Of a stretch of DNA of 24,819 nucleotides, positions 15,065 to 24,738 are shown one piece after another. The notes beneath the pieces were generated by a model that did not search any database, was not told the DNA's origin, and saw only the letters and a program-made list of their open reading frames with translations. The number at the start of each line of letters is the position of its first letter. Position 1 is the first letter of the stretch. Made by a program: the position numbers and the translations under genes. Source of the DNA: JALSHZ01 sp964614535 (lineage in GTDB: Bacteria > Pseudomonadota > Gammaproteobacteria > UWMA-0217); assembly GCA_964614535.1 (NCBI GenBank), contig CAZTOZ010000054.1, forward strand, positions 1 through 24,819. Direction: 5' to 3'.

Positions 15065-16900
15065 ATGAAGAAAAAGACCAGACCAATCCAGTACCCGGTG
15101 GCGCCCACCACGCTGCGTCCCGACGATGTCAAGACGCTGCCCGGCCTGTTTCGCGCGCGGGTGGCGGCCACCCCCGACAAAGTGGCCTATCGCCATTTCG
15201 ACGTGGCCGGCAAGCGCTGGCAGGACACCAGTTGGGAGGAGATGGCCACCGAAGTGGGGCGTTGGCAGGCTGCCTTCAAACGGGAAGGGTTGCAGGCCGG
15301 GGACCGTGTCGCCGTGATGCTGAAGAACTGCCGCGAATGGGTCGTCTTCGACATCGCCGCGCTGGGCCTGGGCCTGGTGGTGGTGCCGCTCTATACCGAT
15401 GACCGGCCGGAGAACGCCGCCTGGATCATGGAGGACGCCGGGGTCAGGCTGCTGCTGGTGGAGGGGAAGAAGCAGTGGAAGCGGCTGCAGCAGGTGTCGT
15501 CACGGCTGGAGAAGCTGCTGCGTATCGTCAGCGTCAATACGATCGAGAAGGACGACCGCCCCAACGACAGCCATTTGCAGAGCATGTCGGAGTGGCTGTT
15601 CGGCGTCGAGGGCCCGGTACTGGCCGAGGAGTGCGATCCGCGCGAGCTGGCCACCATCGTCTACACCTCCGGCACCACTGGCAAGCCCAAGGGCGTGATG
15701 CTCAGCCACGACAACATCCTCTACAACGCCTGGGGCGCCGCCCACTGCGGGGTGTTCACTCCTGCCGACCGGTTCTTGTCGTTTCTGCCGCTCTCCCACA
15801 TGCTGGAGCGGATGGCGGGGCTCTATTTCCCGATGATGGTCGGTGCCGAGGTGGTCTATTCGCGGGGCGTCAATCAGCTCGGTGACGATCTGGTCACGCA
15901 GAAGCCGACGACGCTGGTTTCGGTGCCACGGATCTACGAGCGGGTCTATGCCCGGATCATGAGCAAGCTGCGCAAGGAGTCGGCGTTCCGGCAGAAGATT
16001 TTTCACAAGGCGGTCGAGGTGGGGTGGAAGCGTTTCGAATACCAGCAGGGCCGGGGCCGGTTCGATAAGTCCATCCTGCTGTGGCCGCTCTATAAGAGGC
16101 TGGTGGCGGACAAGATTCTGGCGCGTCTCGGCGGCCGTCTGCGCTATGCCATCTGCGGCGGCGCGGCGCTACCCCCCGACATTGCCCGCATGTTCATCGG
16201 TCTGGGGCTGCCGATGGTGCAGGGTTACGGCATGACCGAGACCAGCCCGGTCATCTGCGTCAACCGGCCCGATGACAACATCCCGGAGAGCATCGGCCAG
16301 GCGCTGCCCGGCGTCGAGGTGCGCATCGGGGAGAACGACGAGTTGCAGACCCGCAGCCGCTCGGTGATGCTCGGCTACTGGAACAACGAGCAGGCCACCG
16401 CCGAGACCATCGACTCCGACGGCTGGCTGCACACCGGCGATCAGGTGCGGGTCAATGCCACCGGCCACTATTTCATCACCGGACGGATCAAGGAGATCAT
16501 CGTCCTCGGCAACGGCGAGAAGGTGCCGCCGGCCGACATGGAGATGGCCATTGCCATGGATCCGCTGATCGATCAGGTGATGATCATCGGTGAGGGCCGC
16601 TCCTATCTCACCGCGCTGGTCGTGCTGGAGCCGCAGGAGTGGCAACGGCTGGCACAGCGGCTCGGGGTCGATGCGGACGACCCGGCGAGCCTGCGGGAAA
16701 AGCGGGTGGAGAAGGCGGTGTTGCAGCGGATCGGCGAACGGATCTCCAGCTTTCCCGGCTATGCCCAGGTGCGCAAGGCCCACCTGCTGCTGGTGCCGTG
16801 GACCGTCGACGACGGCCTGCTGACGCCGACGCTGAAGATGAAGCGGCCACAGATCGTCAAACGCTTCGAGGATGCGATCGAAGCGATGTATCAGCGCTGA
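15065..16900 (+). CDS. Long-chain acyl-CoA synthetase (AMP-forming)
   Basis: A 611-aa cytoplasmic or membrane-associated enzyme of the ANL superfamily that activates fatty acids through an acyl-adenylate to acyl-CoA. All core motifs are present: the phosphate-binding YTSGTTGKPKG (200-210), GYGMTETSP (387-395), DGWLHTGD, and FITGRIKEIIVLGNGEKVPP at the hinge to the small C-terminal domain. The end LLTPTLKMKRPQIVKRF carries the conserved Lys region. The length and the motif LPLSHMLERMAGLY fit the FadD15/ACSL-like long-chain group rather than acetyl-CoA synthetase. Chain-length preference cannot be read. The start is the ATG at 15065, before a basic MKKKTR; no strong ribosome site is visible. 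It converges on the lipoprotein gene with 21 nt between. Confidence 0.93.
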   Translation: MKKKTRPIQYPVAPTTLRPDDVKTLPGLFRARVAATPDKVAYRHFDVAGKRWQDTSWEEMATEVGRWQAAFKREGLQAGDRVAVMLKNCREWVVFDIAALGLGLVVVPLYTDDRPENAAWIMEDAGVRLLLVEGKKQWKRLQQVSSRLEKLLRIVSVNTIEKDDRPNDSHLQSMSEWLFGVEGPVLAEECDPRELATIVYTSGTTGKPKGVMLSHDNILYNAWGAAHCGVFTPADRFLSFLPLSHMLERMAGLYFPMMVGAEVVYSRGVNQLGDDLVTQKPTTLVSVPRIYERVYARIMSKLRKESAFRQKIFHKAVEVGWKRFEYQQGRGRFDKSILLWPLYKRLVADKILARLGGRLRYAICGGAALPPDIARMFIGLGLPMVQGYGMTETSPVICVNRPDDNIPESIGQALPGVEVRIGENDELQTRSRSVMLGYWNNEQATAETIDSDGWLHTGDQVRVNATGHYFITGRIKEIIVLGNGEKVPPADMEMAIAMDPLIDQVMIIGEGRSYLTALVVLEPQEWQRLAQRLGVDADDPASLREKRVEKAVLQRIGERISSFPGYAQVRKAHLLLVPWTVDDGLLTPTLKMKRPQIVKRFEDAIEAMYQR

Positions 16901-16921
16901 CGCGGTCTGTCGCGCCGGGCG

Positions 16922-17323
16922 TCACTTCGCCCGTTCGAGCAGGATCTGGTTGGGCGCGCCGTCCTTGTCGAAACGGGTCGGCCGGGTTTTCAGATTGCTT
17001 CCCACCCGCAGCCGCAGCTTGTTCATCGACACCATCTCGGCAATGGCGGGAACGGTCTGGAGATGGCCGGACGGGGTGTGCATCTTCAACGTCAGATGGG
17101 CGGGATCACGGCTGCTGTCGAGGGTCCAGGTGCCGACCAGCGTGCGGTCGTCCTGGGTCAGTGCCACATCCTCGTTGCTGAACTGCATCGTGATCGCGTG
17201 GCCGGCCGCGTCGGTGCCGACCCACTGACCCTCGATATCGGTGTCGATCGAGGTGGAGCAGGCCGTGGTCAGCATGACCGCAAGCAGTGTGCCGTAGCCT
17301 TTCGTGAAGGTTGTCTTGTGCAT
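16922..17323 (-). CDS. Small lipoprotein-like hypothetical protein
   Basis: A 133-aa exported protein of unknown function. The start is the ATG at 17323, preceded by AAAGGA at good spacing; the longer open frame upstream lacks such support. The N-terminus is a signal peptide ending in LTTAC, with Cys22 the likely lipidated residue, although Thr at -3 is not ideal for a lipobox. The mature part looks beta-rich and small: IEGQWVGTDAAGHAITMQF then LVGTWTLDSS, two G-x-W segments as seen in small barrel proteins such as lipocalin-like domains. That fold is only a guess. It is divergent from the YyaL gene, with a 223-nt region between them. Confidence 0.8.
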   Translation of the reverse strand: MHKTTFTKGYGTLLAVMLTTACSTSIDTDIEGQWVGTDAAGHAITMQFSNEDVALTQDDRTLVGTWTLDSSRDPAHLTLKMHTPSGHLQTVPAIAEMVSMNKLRLRVGSNLKTRPTRFDKDGAPNQILLERAK

Positions 17324-17546
17324 ATCCGGTTCCTTTGGCTGCTGCTGGGAATTCGTAGAGAGTAGCAGGGATGGAGAGCGCGGGATGTGATCCTCGTGGT
17401 GTCGTGCCGGGCGTAAGATCCATCGCCTGTCGCGGTGGATCTTGGTGCATACGGTCCCGAGCGCGACAATGATCCTCCGCCGCTGGCAGCAGATTCTATA
17501 ACCCTGTCCGCGAAACGTCCCGAGATTGGTCAAGAAACCGCCGCTT

Positions 17547-19604
<2,058 letters not shown>

Positions 19605-19620
19605 TCTTCGGTTCATCGAC

Positions 19621-19648
19621 TGGACATTAAGGTATCGTGTTATATACT
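19621..19648 (+). promoter_or_regulatory. Strong sigma-70-like promoter for the CPHC protein gene
   Basis: TGGACA (19621-19626) and TATACT (19643-19648) each match the -35 and -10 consensus at five of six positions, with a 16-nt spacer. The region is AT-rich against a GC-rich background. Transcription would start about 19655, giving a leader of about 83 nt. Confidence 0.65.
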
Positions 19649-19662
19649 CGATGTAATTAGTT

Positions 19663-19679
19663 GAAAAACTGAGTTTTTC
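19663..19679 (+). other. Perfect small hairpin in the 5' leader
   Basis: GAAAAAC (19663-19669) and GTTTTTC (19673-19679) form a perfect 7-bp inverted repeat with the 3-nt loop TGA. It lies about 8 nt after the predicted transcription start, and could stabilise the mRNA 5' end or bind a regulator. No riboswitch family is recognisable. Confidence 0.45.
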
Positions 19680-19737
19680 GGCTGTCGTCAAAGCAGGCGA
19701 TCCAGCAGCGGCCGCCTGAGCTAGTGAGTGAACCGCG

Positions 19738-20178
19738 ATGAAATTACTGGGAAGTGTACTGATAGCGCTGTTTGTCGTGATGATGCCGCAGGCGGTCATC
19801 AGCAAGGTTCGGGTGGTCGATACCAGTACCGCCAGGCCGATGGACATCGTCTGGACGTCGAAAAACAAGCACGGGCAGGTGGTCGTCCACCTCTACATGT
19901 ACTGGGGACTGCAGTGCCCCCACTGTCACAAGGCCATGCCGTTCATCAAGAAGATGGCGCGCGACTATCCCTGGATCAAGGTTCATCTGCGGGAGATCAG
20001 CGAGAACCGCCGCAACCTGGTGGCCATGTACAACATGGCGGAGGCCATCGGCGAATCCAATGTTGCGATTCCGGCGTTTTTCTACTGTGGTTATCTCTAT
20101 ACCGGCTGGGGCGATGCCGAAACGACGGGCGCCTGGTTGGTGGATGAACTCAAGCAGTGTCGCGGCAACCCGGTTTGA
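19738..20178 (+). CDS. Secreted thioredoxin-fold protein with CPHC active site
   Basis: A 146-aa periplasmic protein. The signal peptide is MKLLGSVLIALFVVMMPQAV, followed by a short mature domain of about 120 residues. YWGLQCPHCHKAMPFI holds the CxxC pair (C60, C63); CPHC is the DsbA-type dipeptide, which favours oxidation. The likely cis-Pro loop is VAIPAFFYC. Two more Cys lie in FFYCGYLY and near the end (LKQCRGN) and might form a structural disulfide. The domain is shorter than DsbA because the helical insertion is missing, so it is closer to a plain thioredoxin or glutaredoxin. Its target is unknown. It has its own promoter and leader upstream. Confidence 0.85.
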   Translation: MKLLGSVLIALFVVMMPQAVISKVRVVDTSTARPMDIVWTSKNKHGQVVVHLYMYWGLQCPHCHKAMPFIKKMARDYPWIKVHLREISENRRNLVAMYNMAEAIGESNVAIPAFFYCGYLYTGWGDAETTGAWLVDELKQCRGNPV

Positions 20179-20304
20179 GGGGACGGCGCCGCTTCATCGG
20201 CAAAGGTGCGCCGGAAACCGCAAAAGGGTGATTCCGACACGGACAAGGCACCGCCGAGACCGTAGCATTCGGCGCTCCACCCCCAACCGGACCTGGCCGT
20301 TCTC

Positions 20305-21285
20305 ATGGATCGAATCCTGACCGTCACGGTCAACTACAAGACCCCTGACCTCACCATCAAGTGCATCGAGTCGGTGGCGCGTGAGCGCGAACGCAACATG
20401 CCCGGGCTGACGATGTGCGTCGTCGACAACGACTCGGGTGATGGCTCGGTGGAGAAAATCTCCGCCGCCGTCGAGGCCCATGGCTGGTCCGACTGGGTTT
20501 CGGTGGTGCCGGCTGGTCGCAACGGCGGTTTTTCCTACGGCAACAATCTGGCGATCCGGCCGGCGCTGCAGCGGCCGCGAGATCAGCAGCCGGACTTCAT
20601 CTGGCTGCTGAACCCCGATTCGGAGATCGAACCTGGCGCGGCGCTGGAGCTGGTCCGTTTCATGCGCGAGCATCCGCGTGTCGGCATGGCCACTGGCCGT
20701 TCGTTCGGCACCGATGGCCAGACGCAGACGGTGGCCTACCGCCATTTCACGCCGCTCAACGAGTTCCTCGGCATGTTCCAGCTCGGCCTGCTGGAACGCC
20801 TGTTCGCATCGTCGAGCGTCGTCATTCCCCTGGGCGACGAGCCGTTGCAGGCAGTATGGTTGTCGGGCGCGTCGCTGATGATCCGGCGAGAGGTGTTCGA
20901 CGACACTGGGCTGATGGATGAACACTACTTTCTCTATTTCGAGGAGACCGACCTCTGCCTGGCGGCGGGCCGGGCCGGTTGGGAGCTGTGGTACGTTCCC
21001 AGCAGCCACGTGATGCACATCGAGGGCGCGGCCACCGGTTTTACGCTGGAAGAGGTGGCCAAGCCGCGCCGCGCACGCTACTGGTTCGAGTCACGGCACC
21101 GCTTTTTTCTGAAGAACTACGGGCCGTTCAAGACCCTGCTCGCCGATACCGCTCATATGCTCGGCTTCGCGCTGTGGCGGCTGCGGCGCCGGCTGCAGAA
21201 CAAGCCGGATCTCGATCCGCCACACTATCTGCGTGACTTCTTCGTCAACAGCGTCTTCGTCAAAGGGTTTTCGCTGCCGGATTGA
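20305..21285 (+). CDS. Family 2 glycosyltransferase (rhamnosyltransferase-like)
   Basis: A 326-aa cytoplasmic GT-A fold enzyme that would move a sugar from a nucleotide sugar to a surface glycan or lipid. The sequence opens ILTVTVNYKTPDLTIKCIES and shows DND (41-43), GRNGGFSYGNNLAI, the metal-binding NPDSE (103-107) and the acidic EETD (213-216) that contains the catalytic base region. These are typical of GT2 members near WbbL-like rhamnosyltransferases. The donor and acceptor are unknown. The C-terminal helix-rich end (RLRRRLQNK) may touch the membrane. No polysaccharide cluster surrounds it, so it is an isolated transferase. The start at 20305 has a weak ribosome site. It converges on the adaptor gene with 7 nt between. 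Confidence 0.9.
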   Translation: MDRILTVTVNYKTPDLTIKCIESVARERERNMPGLTMCVVDNDSGDGSVEKISAAVEAHGWSDWVSVVPAGRNGGFSYGNNLAIRPALQRPRDQQPDFIWLLNPDSEIEPGAALELVRFMREHPRVGMATGRSFGTDGQTQTVAYRHFTPLNEFLGMFQLGLLERLFASSSVVIPLGDEPLQAVWLSGASLMIRREVFDDTGLMDEHYFLYFEETDLCLAAGRAGWELWYVPSSHVMHIEGAATGFTLEEVAKPRRARYWFESRHRFFLKNYGPFKTLLADTAHMLGFALWRLRRRLQNKPDLDPPHYLRDFFVNSVFVKGFSLPD

Positions 21286-21292
21286 GCGCGGC

Positions 21293-22042
21293 TCAGGGCG
21301 GTGGCATCTCCAGCGTCGCCTTGTCGCCGGCCGAGACGTCGTCGGCGGAAAAATGGACGACCAGCTCCAGCAGCGATGGATTGCCGCCGCCCGGCCGGAT
21401 ATCGCGCACCTCTCCCTGGAACCGCCGGCCCGCCACCGTGACGGTAATCTTCCGACCCCGCGCCATCTGCCGGGCCTGCTCGGGCGTGATGCGGCTGACC
21501 GCAATGAGGCGGTTGCTCCGGGCGAGCCGGATCATCGGGGTGATCTCGCAGCGATTGCTGACGCTCTCGCCGGGGTTGATGTTGCGTTCGGTGACGATGC
21601 CGGCGAACGGTGCCCGCAGTTGGCTGTATTCCAGATCGAGCCGGGCCAGCGTCAGCGCCGCTTCGGCCCGTTGGAGTGCGGCCTGTGCCGTCTCGAAACG
21701 CAGCTGCGCGTCCTCCATCGCCGTGGTGGAGAGGACGGTGCGGTCGTAGAGCTCCTCGGCGTGCCGCAACTCCCGCTCCGCGATCTTGAGTTGGGCGCGA
21801 AGGCGGGTGACCTCGGCTTTCGCCCGGGTCACCTCGGCCTGGAAGGGGCGGGGATCGAGCGCGGCCAGCAGGCGGTTCTTTTCGACACGGTCGCCGGCTT
21901 CGACCTTGACGACGCCGATGCGGCCACTCAGAGGCGTGGAGAGGGTGGTGATCTCGGCCCAGCGCAACGTCGCCGGGAGTTCGTCGGCAAGGGCGGTGGT
22001 GGTCAGCAGGAGCAGTGCCAATGGCGTGAGCGAGCGTTTCAT
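21293..22042 (-). CDS. Short HlyD-family periplasmic adaptor
   Basis: A 249-aa periplasmic adaptor, shorter than RND or ABC efflux adaptors (about 370-400 aa). It has a signal peptide (MKRSLTPLALLLLTTTALA), a split lipoyl domain (SGRIGVVKVEAGDRVEKN then LRAPFAGIVTERNINPGESV), a coiled-coil hairpin of about 75 residues between the halves, and a beta-barrel domain (RITPEQARQMARGRKITVTV). The membrane-proximal domain that normally contacts the pump is absent or reduced. The family links an inner-membrane exporter to a TolC-type channel. The ATG at 22042 overlaps the stop of the TolC-like gene as ATGA. No pump gene follows: the next gene downstream is convergent. Confidence 0.9.
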   Translation of the reverse strand: MKRSLTPLALLLLTTTALADELPATLRWAEITTLSTPLSGRIGVVKVEAGDRVEKNRLLAALDPRPFQAEVTRAKAEVTRLRAQLKIAERELRHAEELYDRTVLSTTAMEDAQLRFETAQAALQRAEAALTLARLDLEYSQLRAPFAGIVTERNINPGESVSNRCEITPMIRLARSNRLIAVSRITPEQARQMARGRKITVTVAGRRFQGEVRDIRPGGGNPSLLELVVHFSADDVSAGDKATLEMPPP

Positions 22043-23367
22043 GGGGATTCCTCGTTTGCCGATGGGGGCCGCAGGGCGCTCCAGTCGGGGTTTCCGGTCA
22101 GTTCCACCAGCCTTTCGCGGGCCAGCGCCAGGTCGAAACGGGTTTTTTCATGGAACTGGCGGGCGGCGCTCTGTTCGACCATGGCGTCGCCCAGGTCGGT
22201 TTCGATCTCCAGCTCGTAGCGGGCACGGCTGCGGTCGAGGTAGAGCTCCCGGTAGTCTTCGCGGATGGCGGCCTGCCGTAACTGTAGCTGGAGGGTTTCG
22301 ATCTCCTGCAGCGTTTGTAGCAGCCGTTCCCGCAGCGTGAAGCGGGCGAGCCGCTGCTCCGCCAGCAGCTTCTGCCGTGAAGCCTCGACTGCGGCGAGTC
22401 CGGCGTCGATCCGTCCGCCCTGGTAGAGCGGAACCTCCAGTCCGACGATGGCCCGCCACGGCGTGCGGCTGCCGAACGATTGTCGGTATTCGTTGGCTTC
22501 GAGCTGGAGATAGAGATCGGGGTGACGTCCGGCGCGAACGGCCTTGCGTTGCGCATCGAGCGCCTCCAGCCTTGCCTGGAGCCGTTTCAGCATCGGATTG
22601 TTGTCGAGTGCCTCGGCCAGCAGCGTATCGTATTCCGGCAACGGTGACGTCAGCCCCGGCAGGGCCGGTGGTGCCAGCGAGGCCGACAACTCACCGGGGC
22701 GGTTCAGCGTCAGCGCCAGCTTCTCGCGGGCCTGACGCTGACGGGTCTCGGCGCGTTGCCGTTCGAGCAGCGTCTTTTGATATGCGTCCTCCAGCCGTAA
22801 CCGTTCGACCTCGGAGAGCCGGCCGAGCTCGTGTTGGTCCTTGGCGCGATCGAATCGCACATAGGCCACCGCCATCGCCTCGTTGGCGGTGGCGGCGGCC
22901 AGATCGGCCAGCAGCACCGCAAAATAGTCGGCCATCACCTGGCGCCGCAGCGTCATTCCGGCGATGGTTTCCGCCGTCTTGCCTGAGACCACCGTCTTGG
23001 CGGCGGCATCGATGCGGTGGCGGGTACGGCCAAAGTCGTAGAGCCGTTTGTAGAGCGTCAGTGTGGCGCGGGAATCGTCACGGCCGTCGTAGGGCGAGCC
23101 GGCCGGCGGGTCGATGCGGTGGGCCTCCAGATCGAGATCGATGGTGAGGTCGTCGTCGGCGGACACCTCGGCCCCGGCCGCACTCAACAGGGCGGTTTCG
23201 GCCTTGGCGGCGGTGATGACGGGGTGGCGTTCGTCGATGGTGGCCAGCGCTGCCTCCAGCGTCAATGGTTCCGGCAACGAGGGTGGTGCCCCGTCCGCGA
23301 GGCAAAGGGCGGACCACCCTGTCAGCAGCAGCCCCAGCAGTGTCGGAAGGCCGCGCAAGGTGGTCAC
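22039..23367 (-). CDS. TolC-family outer-membrane efflux channel
   Basis: A 442-aa protein with a signal peptide (about 1-25) and two outer-membrane efflux repeats, each with long helices and barrel strands. Typical features are PLTLEAALATIDERHPVI, LYDFGRTRHRI and the second-repeat match LEVPLYQGGRIDAGL. Three copies form a trans-periplasmic tunnel through which substrates leave the cell. The GTG start at 23367 overlaps the stop of the thioredoxin-like gene as GTGA, and its own stop overlaps the adaptor start. This continuous coupling implies that the three proteins are made in step. The substrate is unknown. Confidence 0.92.
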   Translation of the reverse strand: MTTLRGLPTLLGLLLTGWSALCLADGAPPSLPEPLTLEAALATIDERHPVITAAKAETALLSAAGAEVSADDDLTIDLDLEAHRIDPPAGSPYDGRDDSRATLTLYKRLYDFGRTRHRIDAAAKTVVSGKTAETIAGMTLRRQVMADYFAVLLADLAAATANEAMAVAYVRFDRAKDQHELGRLSEVERLRLEDAYQKTLLERQRAETRQRQAREKLALTLNRPGELSASLAPPALPGLTSPLPEYDTLLAEALDNNPMLKRLQARLEALDAQRKAVRAGRHPDLYLQLEANEYRQSFGSRTPWRAIVGLEVPLYQGGRIDAGLAAVEASRQKLLAEQRLARFTLRERLLQTLQEIETLQLQLRQAAIREDYRELYLDRSRARYELEIETDLGDAMVEQSAARQFHEKTRFDLALARERLVELTGNPDWSALRPPSANEESP

Positions 23368-23906
23368 TGTCCGCGCTGGGCGCGCTTGAATCGGGTGAAG
23401 CTGCCGTTCTTGTAGTGCTCCTCGGCGACGTAGCGGCCCAGCAGCATGAACTCCCTGGCATCGCGGGTTGCGCCGATGTAGCGGGCGATGCGTTTGCCAT
23501 CGAGATCGAAGAAGGCGATGACCGGCGTGGCGCGGACGCGATGCTTCTTGGTGGCGAAGGCTTTTTCGGTGGTTTCGTTGCCATCGAAATCGACCAGCTC
23601 GACGTCCCCTTCGATGTCGATCGTCAGCAGGCGGAAGTGCTTGCGAAAATAGTCTTGCACGTCGGGCTGGTTGAGAACCTGCTGTTTCATCCGGTGGCAG
23701 AACGGGCAGTCGTCCATCTCGAAGAAGAGCATGACCCCTTTCTTGCCTTCCTCCCGGGCGGTCTCCAGCTCTTCCTGGAGATTACCGAAGGAGTCGTGAA
23801 AGAAATGGGTTGCCGGGTCGCGTTCGGCCGCCACCGACGGCAGGGGTGGCAGCAACAGCGCCGACAACAGGAGAAGCCAGCGGGGAAAGAGGTCTGGTCG
23901 GATCAT
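23364..23906 (-). CDS. Periplasmic thioredoxin-like protein (SoxW-like), first gene of the export operon
   Basis: A 180-aa exported thioredoxin-fold protein. The ATG at 23906 gives a normal signal peptide (MIRPDLFPRW then LLLLSALLLPPLPSVAA); a TTG at 23942 would add 12 residues but falls inside a candidate -10 box. The active site is FFEMDDCPFCHRMKQQV (C67, C70), and the cis-Pro loop is VRATPVIAFFD. The pattern matches the SoxW/thioredoxin-fold group that reduces periplasmic disulfides, usually fed by DsbD or CcdA. No sox genes are here. It leads a three-gene unit with the channel and adaptor, which is unusual company for this family. Confidence 0.88.
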   Translation of the reverse strand: MIRPDLFPRWLLLLSALLLPPLPSVAAERDPATHFFHDSFGNLQEELETAREEGKKGVMLFFEMDDCPFCHRMKQQVLNQPDVQDYFRKHFRLLTIDIEGDVELVDFDGNETTEKAFATKKHRVRATPVIAFFDLDGKRIARYIGATRDAREFMLLGRYVAEEHYKNGSFTRFKRAQRGQ

Positions 23907-23941
23907 GGGGCAGTGCTTTCGTCGGTCATGGATCGTCGTCA

Positions 23942-23971
23942 ATACTGAAACAAGCCGGTGGCCGTTTTCAA
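23942..23971 (-). promoter_or_regulatory. Weak candidate promoter of the thioredoxin/TolC/adaptor operon
   Basis: On the minus strand, TTGAAA (23971-23966) could serve as a -35 box and CAGTAT (23947-23942) as a poor -10 box, with an 18-nt spacer. The leader to the ATG at 23906 would be about 30 nt. This is the best match in the 122-nt divergent region, but it is weak. Confidence 0.25.
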
Positions 23972-24028
23972 GCGACTTTTTCCCTCCGCCCGGAGAGGCC
24001 GATATTGAAAAATCGTGACAATGGCGCC

Positions 24029-24541
24029 ATGCTCGCCCGACAACCCTTGCCGAATGTCTGGTGTTTCGTGCCCTTACTCGTTCTCTTTGTCGTCGTTCCG
24101 ATCGTCGAAATCTACTTCCTCATCAAGGTGGGGAGCCTCATTGGAGTGATCCCCACGATCCTGATCGTCATCGCCACCGCCGTACTCGGTACCGCCTTAC
24201 TGCGCCAACAGGGGTTGGCGACCTTGCGACGTTATCAGCAAAGCGTGGCCAGTGGCCGGTTGCCGGCCCAGGAGATGGTCGAAGGATTGGCACTGGTCTT
24301 TGGCGGGGCGCTGCTGCTGACACCGGGTTTCGTCACCGACGCCATTGGTTTTCTCTGCTTGATTCCGGTGACGCGGCAGGCGGTGATTCGTTGGTTGCTG
24401 CGGCGCGTCCGGATCGGTGGCTTTTCGGTGATGTCGCAGCGTGGCTGGGATCGGCCAGAGCCGGGTGCACCCGCCGACCGGTCGCCGCCGGCCGGTGGTC
24501 GCACCATCGAAGGGGAGTACAAGGTCAAGGAACGGGATTGA
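24029..24541 (+). CDS. fxsA: FxsA family membrane protein
   Basis: A 170-aa inner-membrane protein. FxsA in E. coli reduces exclusion of phage T7 by the F plasmid; its normal role is unclear. The family core is present: VPIVEIYFLIKVGSLIGVIPT, ATAVLGTALLRQQGLATL and GGALLLTPGFVTDAIGFLCLIP, with about three hydrophobic segments and a polar, Pro-rich tail. The ATG at 24029 is chosen because it precedes the first membrane segment by about 10 residues; the longer open frame upstream overlaps the divergent gene. In many proteobacteria fxsA lies just before groES-groEL, but the window ends too soon to tell. A hairpin and a composite repeat follow. Confidence 0.92.
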   Translation: MLARQPLPNVWCFVPLLVLFVVVPIVEIYFLIKVGSLIGVIPTILIVIATAVLGTALLRQQGLATLRRYQQSVASGRLPAQEMVEGLALVFGGALLLTPGFVTDAIGFLCLIPVTRQAVIRWLLRRVRIGGFSVMSQRGWDRPEPGAPADRSPPAGGRTIEGEYKVKERD

Positions 24542-24544
24542 CCC

Positions 24545-24568
24545 GCCCGACTCGACCGTGGGTCGGGC
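24545..24568 (+). terminator. Hairpin just after fxsA
   Basis: GCCCGAC (24545-24551) and GTCGGGC (24562-24568) form a perfect 7-bp GC-rich stem with a 10-nt loop, four nucleotides after the fxsA stop. No T-run follows, so it may stabilise or end the transcript with help, rather than act as a simple intrinsic terminator. Confidence 0.4.
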
Positions 24569-24574
24569 CAAACA

Positions 24575-24738
24575 CCCCCCGTCATTGCGAGCGCCAGCGA
24601 AGCAATCTCCTGGAACGGTGCTCCGTCGTCAGGAGATCGCCGCGCTTCGCTCGCGATGACGGAGGGTGTTTTGCTCACGATGACGGGGGATGTCGTAGCC
24701 GTAGGCCGTAGGTTGGGCAAAGCAAAGCGTGCCCAACA
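24575..24738. repeat. Composite palindromic repeat, right copy
   Basis: This is the second copy of the repeat at 201-355, in the same orientation. The 92-nt palindromic part (24575-24666) has the same length as in the left copy and differs mainly in the central loop. The second part ends in the hairpin GTTGGGCA/TGCCCAAC (24712-24719 with 24730-24737). A short internal duplication (CCGTAGG twice) makes this copy longer. It begins 34 nt after the fxsA stop. Confidence 0.85.

Noticed and set aside
16898..16924. Inverted repeat containing both convergent stop codons (also at 21283-21295)
   Set aside because: Facing TGA stops always give 3 complementary bases; the extra 2-3 bp are expected by chance in GC-rich DNA.
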